Positions 1-10,205 of a stretch of DNA of 16,592 nucleotides are shown piece after piece. A program made the position numbers and the translations under genes. Within the stretch, counting starts at the first letter, position 1. Every line of letters starts with the position of its first letter. The stretch is from Candolleomyces eurysporus (Eukaryota; Basidiomycota; Agaricomycetes; Agaricales; Psathyrellaceae). Under the pieces are notes generated by a model. It had not been told where the DNA came from and searched no databases. It saw nothing but the letters and a program-made list of their open reading frames with translations. The stretch is taken from positions 1-16,592 of the forward strand of contig JANBPK010001389.1 in the NCBI GenBank assembly GCA_027579435.1, given 5' to 3'.

Positions 1-219
1 AGGCCTCGTTTCACCTCTTGATAGCGGCAGTTCGGGTTTCNGGGCTCGGGGTCCCCCCGCAAGNTTTCGCTTGTTGTTTTCTGTCAATCATAAATATCAG
101 GGTGGAGAATGTTGCTGCATACCTCCTCTCGCTCCCCCTCTCTCTTTCTTGGTACCCTTTGATTCTCAACGCGTTCCGAGTCAGCCTCTCCTCCTTCCCC
201 CGGGCTCAAGCTAAAGTCG
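1..219 (+). promoter_or_regulatory. 5' flank and probable promoter of the FAR-17a/AIG1-like gene
   Basis: This stretch has no supported gene. It holds a strongly pyrimidine-rich tract at about 121-160 and again at 185-200, directly before the ATG at 220. CT-rich tracts close to the start codon are common in fungal core promoters and 5' UTRs, so I read it that way. Two isolated Ns sit at 41 and 64. No TATA box is obvious. The regulatory role is inferred from position and composition only. Confidence 0.35.
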
Positions 220-1225
220 ATGTCCCCCTCGTCCAATTTCGACCCCTCGGCCAAATATGTCACCTCGTACCTCTTCAAGCCACGCACCCTAGCATGGATC
301 CGGCTGTCCCTCGCCGTCCTCATCACCGGCGTCCTCATCTTCTGCATCATATTCCAAGCCTTGGTCCTCAAGAACGCGCAGAAATTCTTCTCGTTCTTCA
401 CCAACCTCTCCTACTTTGGGTTGTGTGGATATTTTTGGGCATCGGGACTCCAAACCTGGAAGTATTCGAGAGCGTTGCAGCGTGAGCGCCCTGGAATGCC
501 TGCGCGGTATCCCCTGCAGGGTTGGCCGTGGATATGGCAGTATTTGCACGCCTTGTTGTATACGACGATCGTTACTTTCCGTGAGTCTTTCTCTCTTCGT
601 CTGATTTTTAGAAGCAGATTCTGACGGTGTTACTGCAGCGCTCGTCGTGACGATCGTATACTGGGGCCTCATCGCACCCTCAGAAAACCCGTTCAAAGAT
701 TTCTTTGAAGGTACGTCTGCCTGCCACCCTAGCTCCGATAACCCGCTCGGAAAGAAGACGCTGACTCTGCGCCAAAAAAAGCATTCTCGAACATCACCAA
801 GCACTCGTTGAACGCCGCATTCGGACTCTTCGAACTGTTCTTCACCAACGCTGGGCCGCATCCATGGCTGCACCTCCTCTGGACGGTCGTCATCCTCGGG
901 TTGTACGTCGCGACTGCGTACGTCACGTTCGCCACACAGGGATTCTATCGTACGTCTACAAGCGTCCCCCCCTTTTTTTTTTCCTTACGGTGAACTAATC
1001 CACTCATGATTTTGCAAACAGCTTATACGTTCCTCGATCCGAAGAACCTGAAAACCCTGCTTATCGCGTTNGGGGGGTATCACCGCCTCTCAGATCATCC
1101 TCTTCATTTTAACTTGGGGTATCATCAAAATCCGGGAAGCATTGGTGAGGAGGGCGAAAGTCAAAAAATCAAGAGAGGGGGGCGTCGTGCATGGGGATAA
1201 GGAGAAGCTGTTGGGTTCGTCATAG
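220..1225 (+). CDS. FAR-17a/AIG1-like multi-pass membrane protein (probable threonine hydrolase), 4 exons
   Basis: Exons are 220-580, 639-710, 782-949 and 1022-1225. All introns are GT-AG and of 58-72 bases, and all phases agree; the product is 267 aa once the N at 1071 is dropped. Without that correction the frame breaks at residue ~217; with it, a last membrane segment and a basic tail follow up to the TAG at 1223-1225. Hydrophobic segments lie near residues 26-50, 57-75, 105-132, 152-165, 175-195 and about 212-235. The pattern fits the FAR-17a/AIG1 family, whose animal members (AIG1, ADTRP) hydrolyse fatty acid esters of hydroxy fatty acids with an intramembrane threonine and histidine. 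Thr61 (in F-F-T-N-L) and His152 (in T-K-H-S-L-N) sit where that pair is expected. Family and residues are assigned by pattern recognition; substrate and cellular membrane are unknown. It has no evident link to the NLR array. Confidence 0.8.
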
Positions 1226-1990
1226 TATTATAGTAGTCGGCGCACGGACGCTTGGGGGTTGTGGCACGCAGCCCCATGGACAACTTGTAATTTAAGATGT
1301 AGTCTAATGTAGTATACCCGTGGTATGTGTGTAGAAAAAGGATATTTTGAGGTGCTAATGATGAAAACTAGATACGGCCTGAGCCTTCCCCGCTTCCTGT
1401 GTCCGCGACGTACAGTAGGACGTTTCGGATGAGTAATTATTCTGCCAGGGTGGCCTGCGATCTGTATGTCTTATCATAGGTCTGTATTTCAAGGCAGGAG
1501 TGCAGGGATGGGATTTGTGGTGCTTATGTAGGCGCGAACATGCCACAACGTCTGAAATATGTAGCCCGCAATCTGGGCCCGGGTCTAAATATAGTCAAGA
1601 CTGAGCGAGGTGTGAATGTCTATTCTACGCTCGGCACCTCGTGCGATTTGAAGTCGCAGGCAGTGGTCGATTGGGTGACAGCGAACTATGGCTCGATCAA
1701 CGACTGCTGAGTGTGTTCAACTAGCCTGGGGTAAGAATTATCAATGCGTGATAGTTTGGTATTTCTCCAACTTGCACTACAAATTTAAAGGGCCTGAGCG
1801 ATGAGTCCGAACCTTTCGTGCAAATTCGTCTCCCCGTCGGAAATATAGTAGCCGTCAAACCCGCAAAAGGTAATCAATCTACCCACATGATTTTGATCTC
1901 ATATCAGGCCTTCAGGGCTCAGCGTTCAACACAGGACTGTGCAGGCTTTTCCTCAACTCTCATCAAGGCTCCATTGCTGTGGTCGCCCTT
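1226..1990. other. Intergenic region between the AIG1-like gene and NACHT gene A
   Basis: There is no convincing coding sequence here. The left part (1226-~1618) should hold the 3' UTR of the AIG1-like gene; the AT-rich stretch around 1280-1330 could carry the polyadenylation signal. From about 1619 on, the sequence is related to DNA upstream of NACHT gene C (from about 11359) and so belongs to the duplicated unit. An open frame running into gene A from 1818 is not used as coding, because the paralogues do not conserve it upstream of the shared ATG. Confidence 0.6.
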
Positions 1991-4276
1991 ATGCTCCCCA
2001 AACCGAAGNAAAAAGACATTCAAGTCCATCGTTGATGGTTTTGGCAACCTGTTCTCCTCCTCCAAAAGGCGTCCCAGAGACGAGCAAGATATAGCTCATG
2101 GTCTGCCGGGAGAGGAAGGTTCGCTAGGCCATGTTCATANCCCCATCACCGTTGGAGAAGCCTGAAGAGAGCCCGATCGTGGGTCCTGCGATTCCGGTCA
2201 CCGCACCCGAGCATCTGTTGCCGTCCCATTCCAATATTGACCCATCCACGGGCTCAAGCGCCCACAGCAACTCATCGCCCATACAGCATACCGCATCTAT
2301 TTCAATGTTTGCAAATGCACAGAGGTTTAACATGGAAAACGTGATCAACATCGGTTCCTGCCAAAATGTCCAAATTGCTCAGGGCAACCGGATAGATGGT
2401 ATGTAGGGATATTTTCTTCAACGAACGATTCTCAACCTTGTGGTGTTTTGGTGTTTTGACTCGCAGGCTGGAAGATGCTGTTGGAGAATACAGCCTCTAA
2501 TGCCCTCCATGACTCCAGGGCTCGATTCGACCCACCGAAATGCGATGAAGATACTCGCGTCGAGGTTACCAAGGAGCTCATGGATTGGATCCAAGATCGC
2601 GATGCTCCCCAGCGTTTGCTTTGTATGACCGGAGCAGCAGGAGCGGGAAAATCAGCGCTACAGCAAACGGTAGCTGACCGTTGCTCGGACTCCAATACCC
2701 TTGGCTCGGCATTCTTCTTCTCCGCGGGAGACCCCACTCGAAACGACTTAACTCACGTCGTACCGACTATCGCATGCCAAATAGGCCTACACAACTCAGC
2801 CTTGCAAGATGCCATTGCCAAGGCCGTTGAGAAAGACCCCCTGATCTTCGACAAAAAGATCAAGGTTCAGATGGACACACTCGTAGTTGCTCCCTTCAAA
2901 CGCGTCTGTGCGAGCGGGGAACTGGACCGCAGTACCTTTCCCCATGCCATCCTGATCGACGGTCTCGACGAATGTTCCGGGGAAGAGAACCAAGCGGAGC
3001 TCCTATCCACCATCAAACATTGTTTCCTCGATAACGATCTCCCTTTTCGCATCTTTCTCGCCAGCAGACCAGAATGGGCCATACGCAGCACGCTGGACCC
3101 GGACCCAGAAGGGTACCTCTACCAACTCGCATACCACATCAAGCTGAGTGACAAGTACGATGCGACGGCAGATATTCGTCGCTACTTATGGAGGAAACTT
3201 CGAGATATCGGCAGGCGAAGCCGCGACCGTCGAGCGCAGTCTCATTTGTGGCCAACGGAGGAGGATATCGAGAAGCTCGTAGCGGCAGCTTCAGGGCAGT
3301 TTATCTACGCCGCGACCGTGGTCAAATACGTATCAGAGCGCCACAGCTCGCCGGTGGACAGACTACGGACAATCGTGAACTGGTCACCCGAAGCTGCTCA
3401 ACAAACGCGGCCATTCGAACACCTCGATATGCTCTATAGGAACATCCTTTCTACTGCGAAGGAAACGTACAAGGCTGTTGACACCAATCGAGGACGAGAC
3501 TTCGTTCTGCTCTTCCGAGCCCATCAGGTGAATGCTCTCTGCCGGCATGACATCCGATGGACGTGGCCCTCTGAGCTTTTCGATGAGGTCATTGGACTTG
3601 AAGAGAAGGAGCTTGAAGCTCTTTGTTCCGACCTGCATTCACTTGTCTTCCTCCAAGCAGGGCACATGTGGTTCTACCACCAGTCGTTCTCGGAGTTTTT
3701 GGAAAGCGAGTTTCGTGCTCAGCACTTGTTTGTTTCGGAAACGCAGATCCGCAAACATGTTACGGGGTCCTGTCTCCAGAAGATGTGTCAACGTAAAGAT
3801 CTCTGGAATGAATGTGAGTCACCGTTATCCATTCTGACCAAGTTACTGAGGCACTAGCAACTTTTTCGCTTAGGGAGCTTTCCTAGGATACTCAAAGCGC
3901 TGCTAGGCTACTCTAAGCACCAAATCACATATGTCGACGATCTTCAACTCATTGCTTTTACTCGCGATAACGGATGGGGAAGAATTGACGAAAGCTTCTC
4001 ATCCCAAAATATATCTTATCAGTTAAATTACCCTGGTGGTCAGTTTTTTCGCGACTTGGGCCGCTTTACGTTTAAAGCTATCCAACGCCTCCACGTATGA
4101 ACATCTCTTTTCATCAAGTCTCATCGCAATCTTGAACTAATTTCCATTTCCTGTTTCCTCTATAGGATGAGCTCCACGAGCCCGAGTTGGCAGACATTGT
4201 GAGATCGTATTCCGATAAGTGGAAAGCAGCATACAAGGAATATGATTTTCAGGACTCGGACGACGAAGAAGAGTAG
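1991..4276 (+). CDS. NACHT-domain NLR-type NTPase, copy A (complete)
   Basis: Exons are 1991-2398, 2467-3813, 3874-4094 and 4166-4276, with introns of 68, 60 and 71 bases. The product is 694 aa once the Ns at 2009 and 2140 are dropped. The ATG at 1991 is chosen because all three copies start at the same aligned position. Residues 1-136 are polar and Ser/Pro-rich and end in an N/Q/G-rich motif. The NACHT module follows: Walker A G-A-A-G-A-G-K-S at 191-198, Walker B I-L-I-D-G-L-D-E at 297-304 and F-L-A-S-R-P-E at 332-338. The module opens with the G-W-K-M-L-L-E-N-T and D-P-P-K-C-D-E-D-T-R signatures of mushroom NACHT proteins. Y-H-Q-S-F-S-E-F-L at 539-547 resembles the winged-helix-like end of the family. 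No WD40, ankyrin or TPR repeats follow; the protein ends in an acidic tail (S-D-D-E-E-E). Fungal NLRs act as cytosolic sensors in non-self recognition and cell death; that role is inferred here. Confidence 0.88.
2368..2398 (+). other. RHIM/PP-like amyloid-type motif in NACHT copy A (degenerate core)
   Basis: The last residues of exon 1 (about 126-136) read V-Q-I-A-Q-G-N-R-I-D, with the final Gly split by the intron. It aligns with V-Q-I-G in copies B and C, but the core glycine is alanine here. A similar N-x-I-x-I-G block lies just upstream. The assignment as an amyloid-type motif is by pattern only. Confidence 0.4.
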
Positions 4277-4599
4277 GTCGGAACCTCTTCCCATTCTTCC
4301 TAGTCCGCCCGAAGATGTAGGCATCACGTATTTATCTTCCCTTGACCCATTCTACTTGTGTATGCGTTACCAACCTGTTCCTCCGTTGGTTTCTTGACAG
4401 TTACGTCCGAGTCATGCTTCACATAGTACAAATTAAGGACTCAAGAATACAAGTACAGGATAACTTAGTAGCCTTCGAACAGTTGGCTGGATTAAAGGTA
4501 AAATAGCCTAATTGTATTAATACATGGATACAACGAAAAACAGTCCAACGTATTTCTTCATAATGCGATCTTGGCTCTCTGTCATCTCCACGGCGACTC
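4277..4599. other. Convergent intergenic region between NACHT A and the minus-strand membrane gene
   Basis: There is no gene here. Positions 4277-4477 are the 3' UTR and downstream DNA of copy A and are almost identical to 9987-10205 after copy B. From 4478 to 4599 the sequence is unique and should hold the 3' UTR of the minus-strand gene, which ends at 4600. The two genes converge with about 320 bases between their stop codons. Confidence 0.6.
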
Positions 4600-6384
4600 T
4601 CACTCGGACTCTGACGATTCAAAACTGCCCTTCCCCTCGTCTCGTTTGAACAAGCCTGGAGACTTGATATCCATGGTAGATTCCTCTTCTTCTTTTGTTT
4701 GGAATTCTATGTCATGTCGATTTCCGAACACGATAGGCGCTAGCTGAGGTCTCTCCCCGGACCCCACACCACGATTTAGTGATGCAACTTCAAGCATCGA
4801 CCGTTGCCTTCTCTTTAATGCGTGAATTGCGATGAGTTGCGGGGCCAAGACCTTCACAATATGAACATAAACAAGATCAGTCTCGGTACACGCGCAAGGC
4901 CACATAGGGTGGAAAACGACGTACACTGGTCCCGAGCCAAAGCGTCAAGAAAAATCGGATCGGTATCTGCTGGCGCCAGTTCCTGGTCTGGAATGGTACT
5001 ACGCATCGCGCCCCCTTATAGTTCATGCAAAACGCGACCATTGCTGCGATGCCACATAGTGCGGGGGGTAAAGCAGCTTCAATCAAAATGACGATGACCC
5101 CGGTGTACACCGACTGCCAGTGCCACCTATGCATAGCATCTCTGCCTCTGCGCCAGAGTCGGAGAATCCAAGTTGTCATCATCAATCGTCGTCTGACCCC
5201 CTCGCCACCTTCCCCAGCACCACTTCCATTACTCTCCTGGGGGATTTGCCCATCGCTGTCGAGTGGCTGCCTGGAAGTTCGGGAAGTCAACTCAGTGAAC
5301 CGGCTCCCATAGTCGAGTTTAACTTACGCGGTACGAGTGAGGCTAGCAGCGAGGGACAGTTGACGGAAGATGCGGGAAATGATGGAGGTGGTGACCAGAA
5401 TGTTCGTAATGAGAGATGTGATGAACCAACATATCAGCATATCGGTCTCTGCTATCCCTCGAAGTGGCGAGTAAGCTCGCACCACATGGGTACCCGTTAC
5501 AGCTAGGAACTCATCCTGGAATCCGAGAGTGGGATACAACTCGAGCATTGAGATCACTAAAATGATTGAACATATATATGTCTGCCCAAGATAGTATGAT
5601 TCGACTCACCGATGCAGATGACATAGATGACCATAACAGGTATATAAACTGCTCGTTTATCAATGAAGATGAGATAGCATCGGTACACCTAAATCATAGA
5701 AGGAAAGGAAAACTAGAATTCAAACTTCGGGCTATTATGGCAACGGAGAAAGCCTTACCAAGAGGCCATCTGCGATAAACAATATAAGCTGAGCTATGAT
5801 CCCAAACGCAAAGGACAGCATATGGTCAAGCGTATCTCTAGAGCGTACTGTAGGAGTTCCAGGATACGGTGACTCGGGGCCTCTCAGAGTGAATAGGTTC
5901 TTCCCATTACACCATAAAGCCTTTTTAACCGTCTTATATTCATCCATTTCCATGGTCCTAAGGAAGCACAATAGCTCCTTTATCGATAGGATGAACTTTG
6001 TGCAGTAGATGATAGTTCCAGCAGCGAACAGGAGGAACAAGACGAGGCTTCCGACAGCATAAGCGCTCGTTCTATGTTTTACGGGAGGAAGATTTCGACA
6101 AATCCGGTTCTGTTGAGCAATCAATCTGATGAGGGTGACTGAAGTTCCTGCGAGTATCCCTAGAAAGAGACAGGGAAAGGGGTTATCAAAGGGTTGACTA
6201 TACATACAAAGAGGGTGAAACCTGCAAGAACCGAGAGGAATATGCATGTCGCTGAATCAGCCACTAGCTCCTCACTAGCGTTTGGTAAGGAGTTAATTGG
6301 ATTGTCGGGATCCCCTTTCACGCCAATGTAAGCGACAACATAGTCGAAGAAAGTCCACGACCAGAACTGTGGAAGAAGAGACAT
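4600..6384 (-). CDS. Multi-pass membrane protein of unknown function, 6 exons
   Basis: Exons, read on the minus strand, are 6384-6204, 6159-5759, 5688-5610, 5556-5328, 5270-4925 and 4851-4600. Phases agree throughout and give 495 aa. The first intron (44 bases, donor GTATAG) is the least certain; the stronger-looking donor four bases earlier would break the frame. Hydrophobic segments lie near residues 46-75 (across the first junction), 86-106, 176-190, 200-222, 265-285 and in exon 5 (C-term of V-Y-T-G-V-I-V-I-L-I-E), with a further one spanning the last junction (L-A-P-Q-L-I-A-I-H). About seven membrane passes fit. The last ~70 residues are hydrophilic, with a run of Glu and a Ser/Glu end, so the tail is probably cytosolic. 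The layout is common among Agaricomycete orphan membrane proteins; I cannot name a family or function. It lies between NLR copies A and B and is convergent with A; nothing ties it functionally to them. Confidence 0.75.
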
Positions 6385-7623
6385 TGGGGTTGCACCTGCT
6401 TGGCGATTTCCGAGGTGGACAGGTGGGAGGGACGAGGCGTTAAGGATATATCACCTCCTTGCAGCCGGTTGCCTGCTATATACTGGTAGTTTGGGGCTGT
6501 GGTTCCATGATTCAGTCCCGCTGGAAACTAAGAGCAAGTTCAATCAGCGATGGGCAGATAATCATGAAGCCAGTGGAAGAACCGAAGCGAACAAACGGAA
6601 GATTAGTGGCAAAGTATACACTTCAACGATGGAACATCATGATCATGATAATCGAAGTTTGGTTTGAACCGAGTCGATGGGTGATGCTGCGCGGAAGTGA
6701 GAAACCATAAAGACATTCTATTCATGAGGTCTGCTTACCACAGCGTTAGGCCAAATGCTCGATCAGGTCTCTCGTCGCAGGGCAGGAATCTATATGGACA
6801 CGGAATAGCTGCTTGAACTACGTGAGCTCGGACAAATCCGTAGTGCTGTGCAGGAATCATCGCAAATTGGACCATTCAACCCCCGAAGTGAGTTCGGTAT
6901 CAATGGTAGAGTTCCGCTGACTTCGAAATACGGGGACGAGCATAGCGCCCAGGATGGAGGGAATGGACAAGGTTTGCTCGCATCTCCCGGACGAAGAACG
7001 CCTCACTCCCATACCGTTTAGCATCAAACCGGGGGCGGGATGAACAGGGGCAGGTGATGACGACGAAACGCGCAAACACACGAAGCAGAGAAGTACGATT
7101 CTGCACATAGCACTGAAGTGGCTCTTGTGATTCGAGGTTCTAACCGCCGCGTTACTTTCCTACGATGCATCGGAAGCCGGCACATACGTAGCTCTCGTCG
7201 GCGCAAAGGTTCAGAGGAAGCGAATTTCCGGACAACTATTGTGTGTGTGTGTGTAAGTTTCTAAGGTTGGTCTGCCATCACTGACACCAACCCCCAAGCC
7301 GACTAGATAGGGAAACCCCCGAGAAAGACCTATCGTTCGTCGTCTTGGTAACTATGAAGGGCTAGCAGCGACTGTCCCACTCGAGCGTGAGCCCCCTGGG
7401 ATGTCCAACTACTAGAAGCTTCATAGCCGGAGGGTTAATTTAAGAAATATTGATACGAGAGGGGATGGAACAAGGACGACTGCTTGTTATACAGGGTGTA
7501 GCAATTAAATCATATGCTCATACTACTTAAACATTCTTGAACATCATACGCAAGTTGGGCCATTGTCGACACTGACGGCCTATGCCTTAGTGTATAGATC
7601 AGTTACGCCTCTTGGTGACTATT
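6385..7623. other. Intergenic region between the minus-strand membrane gene and NACHT B
   Basis: About 1.2 kb without a supported gene. It holds the promoter of the minus-strand membrane gene near 6385-6480 and a short (GT)7 tract at 7241-7254. Open frames on both strands (for example 6459-6710 and 7108-6857) lack recognisable domains and paralogues. No match to the upstream DNA of copies A or C was seen before about 7624, so copy B has lost, or never received, the distal upstream block. Confidence 0.5.
7241..7254. repeat. (GT)7 dinucleotide microsatellite
   Basis: Seven GT units in a row, followed by AAGTTT. It is short and in non-coding DNA. It is likely a slippage-prone microsatellite with no evident function. 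Confidence 0.8.
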
Positions 7624-7727
7624 AGGTAATCTTCCCGCACGATTTTGATCTCATGTTCGAGGTTCAAGAAAGAGCTGTGCAGCTCTTCACCGGCTCTCAT
7701 CGAGGCTTCATTGCTGTGGTTGCCCGT

Positions 7728-9986
7728 ATGCTCCCTAAATCCAAGGAAAGGAGCATCAGATCTATCGTTGTTGGCTCTAGCTCCCTGATCTCCTCCTCCA
7801 AATGGCATCCTAGAGACGGGCAGGAGATCGCTCGTGGTCTCTCGGCGGGGGAAGGTTTGCTAGGCCATGTTCATGCCCCACCACCGTTGGAGAAGCCTGG
7901 GGACTCGGCCTCCCTGGATCCTGCAATCCCGATCACCACGCCTGAGCATCCGTTGCCGTCCCATCCCAATATGGACCCANTCCACGGCCGCAAGCGCCCA
8001 CAGCAACCCATCACCCATAGAGCATACCGCATCTATATCCATGTTTGCAAATGCACAGAGGTTTAATGTGGAAAACATGATCAACATTGGTTCCCCCCAA
8101 AATGTCCAAATTGGTCAGAATAATCGGATAGATGGTATGTTGCATGTTTGCATGACCGTCTTACTCAACGAACGATTCTCAACTTCGATGTTTTGACCCA
8201 CAGGCTGGAAGATGCTGTTAGAGAACACGGCCTCTAATGCCCTCCATGACTCCAGGGCTCGATTCGACCCACCGAAATGTGATGAAGATACTCGCGTCGA
8301 GGTTATTAAGGAGCTCGTGGATTGGATCCAAGATCGCGATGGTCCCCAGCGTTTGCTTTGTATGACCGGAGCAGCAGGAGCGGGAAAATCGGCCCTACAG
8401 CAAACGGTAGCCGAGCGTTGCTCGGGCTGCAACACCCTTGGCTCGGCCTTCTTCTTCTCCGCGGGAGACCCCACCCGAAATGACTTAACTCACATTGTAC
8501 CGACTATCGCATGCCAAATAGGCCTACACAACTCAGCCTTGCAGGATGCCATTGCCAAGGCAGTCGAAAAAGATCCCCTTATCTTCGGCAAAAAGATCAA
8601 GATTCAGATGGACACACTCGTGGTTGCTCCCTTCAAACGCGTCTGTGCGAGCGGGGAATTGGACCGCAATACCTTTCCCCATGCCATCCTGATCGACGGT
8701 CTCGACGAATGTTCCGGGGAAGAGAACCAAGCGGAGCTCCTATCCACCATCAAACATTGTCTCCTGGATAACGATCTTCCTTTCCGCATCTTCCTCGCCA
8801 GCAGACCAGAGTGGGCCATACGCAGCACGCTGGACCCGGACCCAGAAGGGTACCTCTACCAACTCGCATACCACATCAAGCTGAGTGACAAGTACGATGC
8901 GACGGCAGATATTCGTCGCTACTTGTGGAGGAAACTTCGAGACATCGGGAGGCGAAGTCGCGACCGTCGAGGACATTCTCATCTGTGGCCAACGCAGGAG
9001 GACATCGAGAAGCTCGTGGTGGCAGCTTCAGGGCAGTTTATTTACGCTGCGACAGTGTTCAAATACGTATCAGAGCGCCGCAGCTCGCCGGTGGATAGGC
9101 TACGGACAGTCGTGAACTGGACTCCAGAAGCTGGTCAACAAACACGGCCATTCGAACACCTCGATATGCTCTACAGAAACATTCTTTCTACCGCGAAGGA
9201 AATGTACGAGGCCGTTGACACGAATCGAGGACGAGATTTCCTTCTCCTCCTCCGCGTTCATCAGATGAATGCCCTCAGGCGGTGTGACATCGGAATGAAA
9301 GCTGCCCATTTCGATGAAATCATTGGACTTGACGAGGGGGGTCATGAAGATCTTTGTTCTGACCTGCACTCACTTGTCTTCTTCCAAAGGAAGCAGATGC
9401 GCTTCTACCACCAATCGTTTTCGGAGTTTTTGGACAGCGAGTTTCGTGCTCAGCACCTATTTGTTTCGGAAACGCAGGTTCGCGAATACGTTACGAAGTC
9501 CTGTCTTCAGAAGATACTTCAACGTGAAGATTTCTTGAATGAATGTGAGTCACCGTTATCCATTCCGACCAAGTCACTGAGGCACTAGCAACCTTTTTGC
9601 TTAGGGAGCTTTTCTAGGATACTCAAAGTGCTGCTCCACTACTCTAAGCACCAAATAACATATGTCGACGATCCTCAACTAATTGCTTTTACCCGCAATA
9701 ACGGATGGGGAAGATTTGACGAAAGACTCATATCCCAACTTGCAAAAGATCGGATAGATTGGCTTGATGATCAGTTTCGTGACTTGCGACGCTTCATGAT
9801 TAACGCTACCCAACGCCTCCACGTATGAACATCTCTTTTCATCAAGTCTCATTGCAATCTTGAATTAATTTCCATTTCCTGTTTCCTCTCTAGGATGAGC
9901 TCCACGAGCCCGAGTTGGCAGACATTGTGAGATCGTATTCCGATAAGTGGGAAGCAGCATACAAGGAATATGATTTTCAGGACTAG
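7728..9986 (+). CDS. NACHT-domain NLR-type NTPase, copy B
   Basis: Exons are 7728-8134, 8204-9544, 9605-9822 and 9894-9986, with introns of 69, 60 and 71 bases placed exactly as in copy A. Dropping the N at 7980 gives an open frame of 685 aa. Walker A (191-198), Walker B I-L-I-D-G-L-D-E and F-L-A-S-R-P-E are intact and near-identical to copy A, so NTP binding should be preserved. Exon 1 ends in a V-Q-I-G-Q-N-N-R-I motif (126-134). The protein departs from A mainly in the C-terminal third: around residues 485-520, where it is two codons shorter, and in the second half of exon 3. A TCG-to-TAG change relative to A ends the protein at 9984-9986, removing the acidic tail; the remnant codons and the old stop follow. 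The gene looks functional, as an NLR-type sensor or signal NTPase, by family inference. Confidence 0.87.
8104..8134 (+). other. RHIM/PP-like amyloid-type motif in NACHT copy B
   Basis: Residues 126-134 read V-Q-I-G-Q-N-N-R-I, fitting the RHIM core pattern [VI]-Q-[IV]-G-x-x-N-x-[ML I]. The motif closes exon 1 and lies about 60 residues before Walker A. N-terminal placement of amyloid motifs ahead of NACHT is known for some filamentous-fungal NLRs. The assignment is by pattern only. Confidence 0.5.
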
Positions 9987-10205
9987 GGCGATGAAGAAGC
10001 GTAGGTCGGAACCTCTTCCCATTCTTCCTAGTCCTCCCGAAGATGTGGGCATCACGTATTTATCTTCCCTTGACCCATTCTGCTTGTGTATGCGTTATCA
10101 ACCTGTTCCTCCGTTGGTTCCTTGACAGTTACGTCCGAGTCATGCTTCACATAGTACAAATTAGGGACTCAAGAATACAAGTACAGGATAACTTAGTAGC
10201 CTTCG

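Larger units (their letters stand above)
1619..4477 (+). repeat. Tandem NLR repeat unit A
   Basis: This is the longest copy of the repeated unit. Its left part (from about 1619, including a GTCGCAGGCAGTGG-like block near 1653) matches DNA upstream of copy C. Its body is NACHT gene A. Its right part (4277-4477) matches, almost base for base, the DNA downstream of copy B up to 10205. Similarity to B stops abruptly after the shared GCCTTCG at 4471-4477. The edges are judged by eye and may be off by a few bases on the left. Confidence 0.7.
7624..10205 (+). repeat. Tandem NLR repeat unit B
   Basis: The left edge is near 7624, where similarity to copy C begins (GGTAATC followed by CCCGCACGATTTTGATCTC). 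The right edge is after GCCTTCG ending at 10205, the same point at which copy A stops matching (4477). Intron 1 is identical to that of copy C, while the 3' UTR and downstream DNA match copy A, so the unit links the other two. Edges were judged by eye. Confidence 0.7.

Noticed and set aside
289..873. Long minus-strand frame opposite the AIG1-like gene
   Set aside because: It is a shadow of the GC-rich plus-strand exons and runs across their introns; the plus-strand model explains the DNA.
1818..1990. Open frame upstream of the NACHT A start that could extend the protein N-terminally
   Set aside because: Copies B and C align with A at the ATG used here, while the region upstream differs by indels among copies and has non-coding character.
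3874..4276. WD40, ankyrin or TPR repeats after the NACHT part of the NLRs
   Set aside because: I looked for repeat periodicity in exons 3 and 4 of copies A and B and saw none; both proteins end soon after the winged-helix-like region.
6857..7108. Minus-strand frame of 83 aa beginning with a hydrophobic, signal-peptide-like stretch (M-C-R-I-V-L-L-C-F-V-C-L)
   Set aside because: The rest has no recognisable domain or cysteine pattern, overlapping frames of similar length exist on the same strand, and there is no paralogue or splice context to support a small secreted protein.
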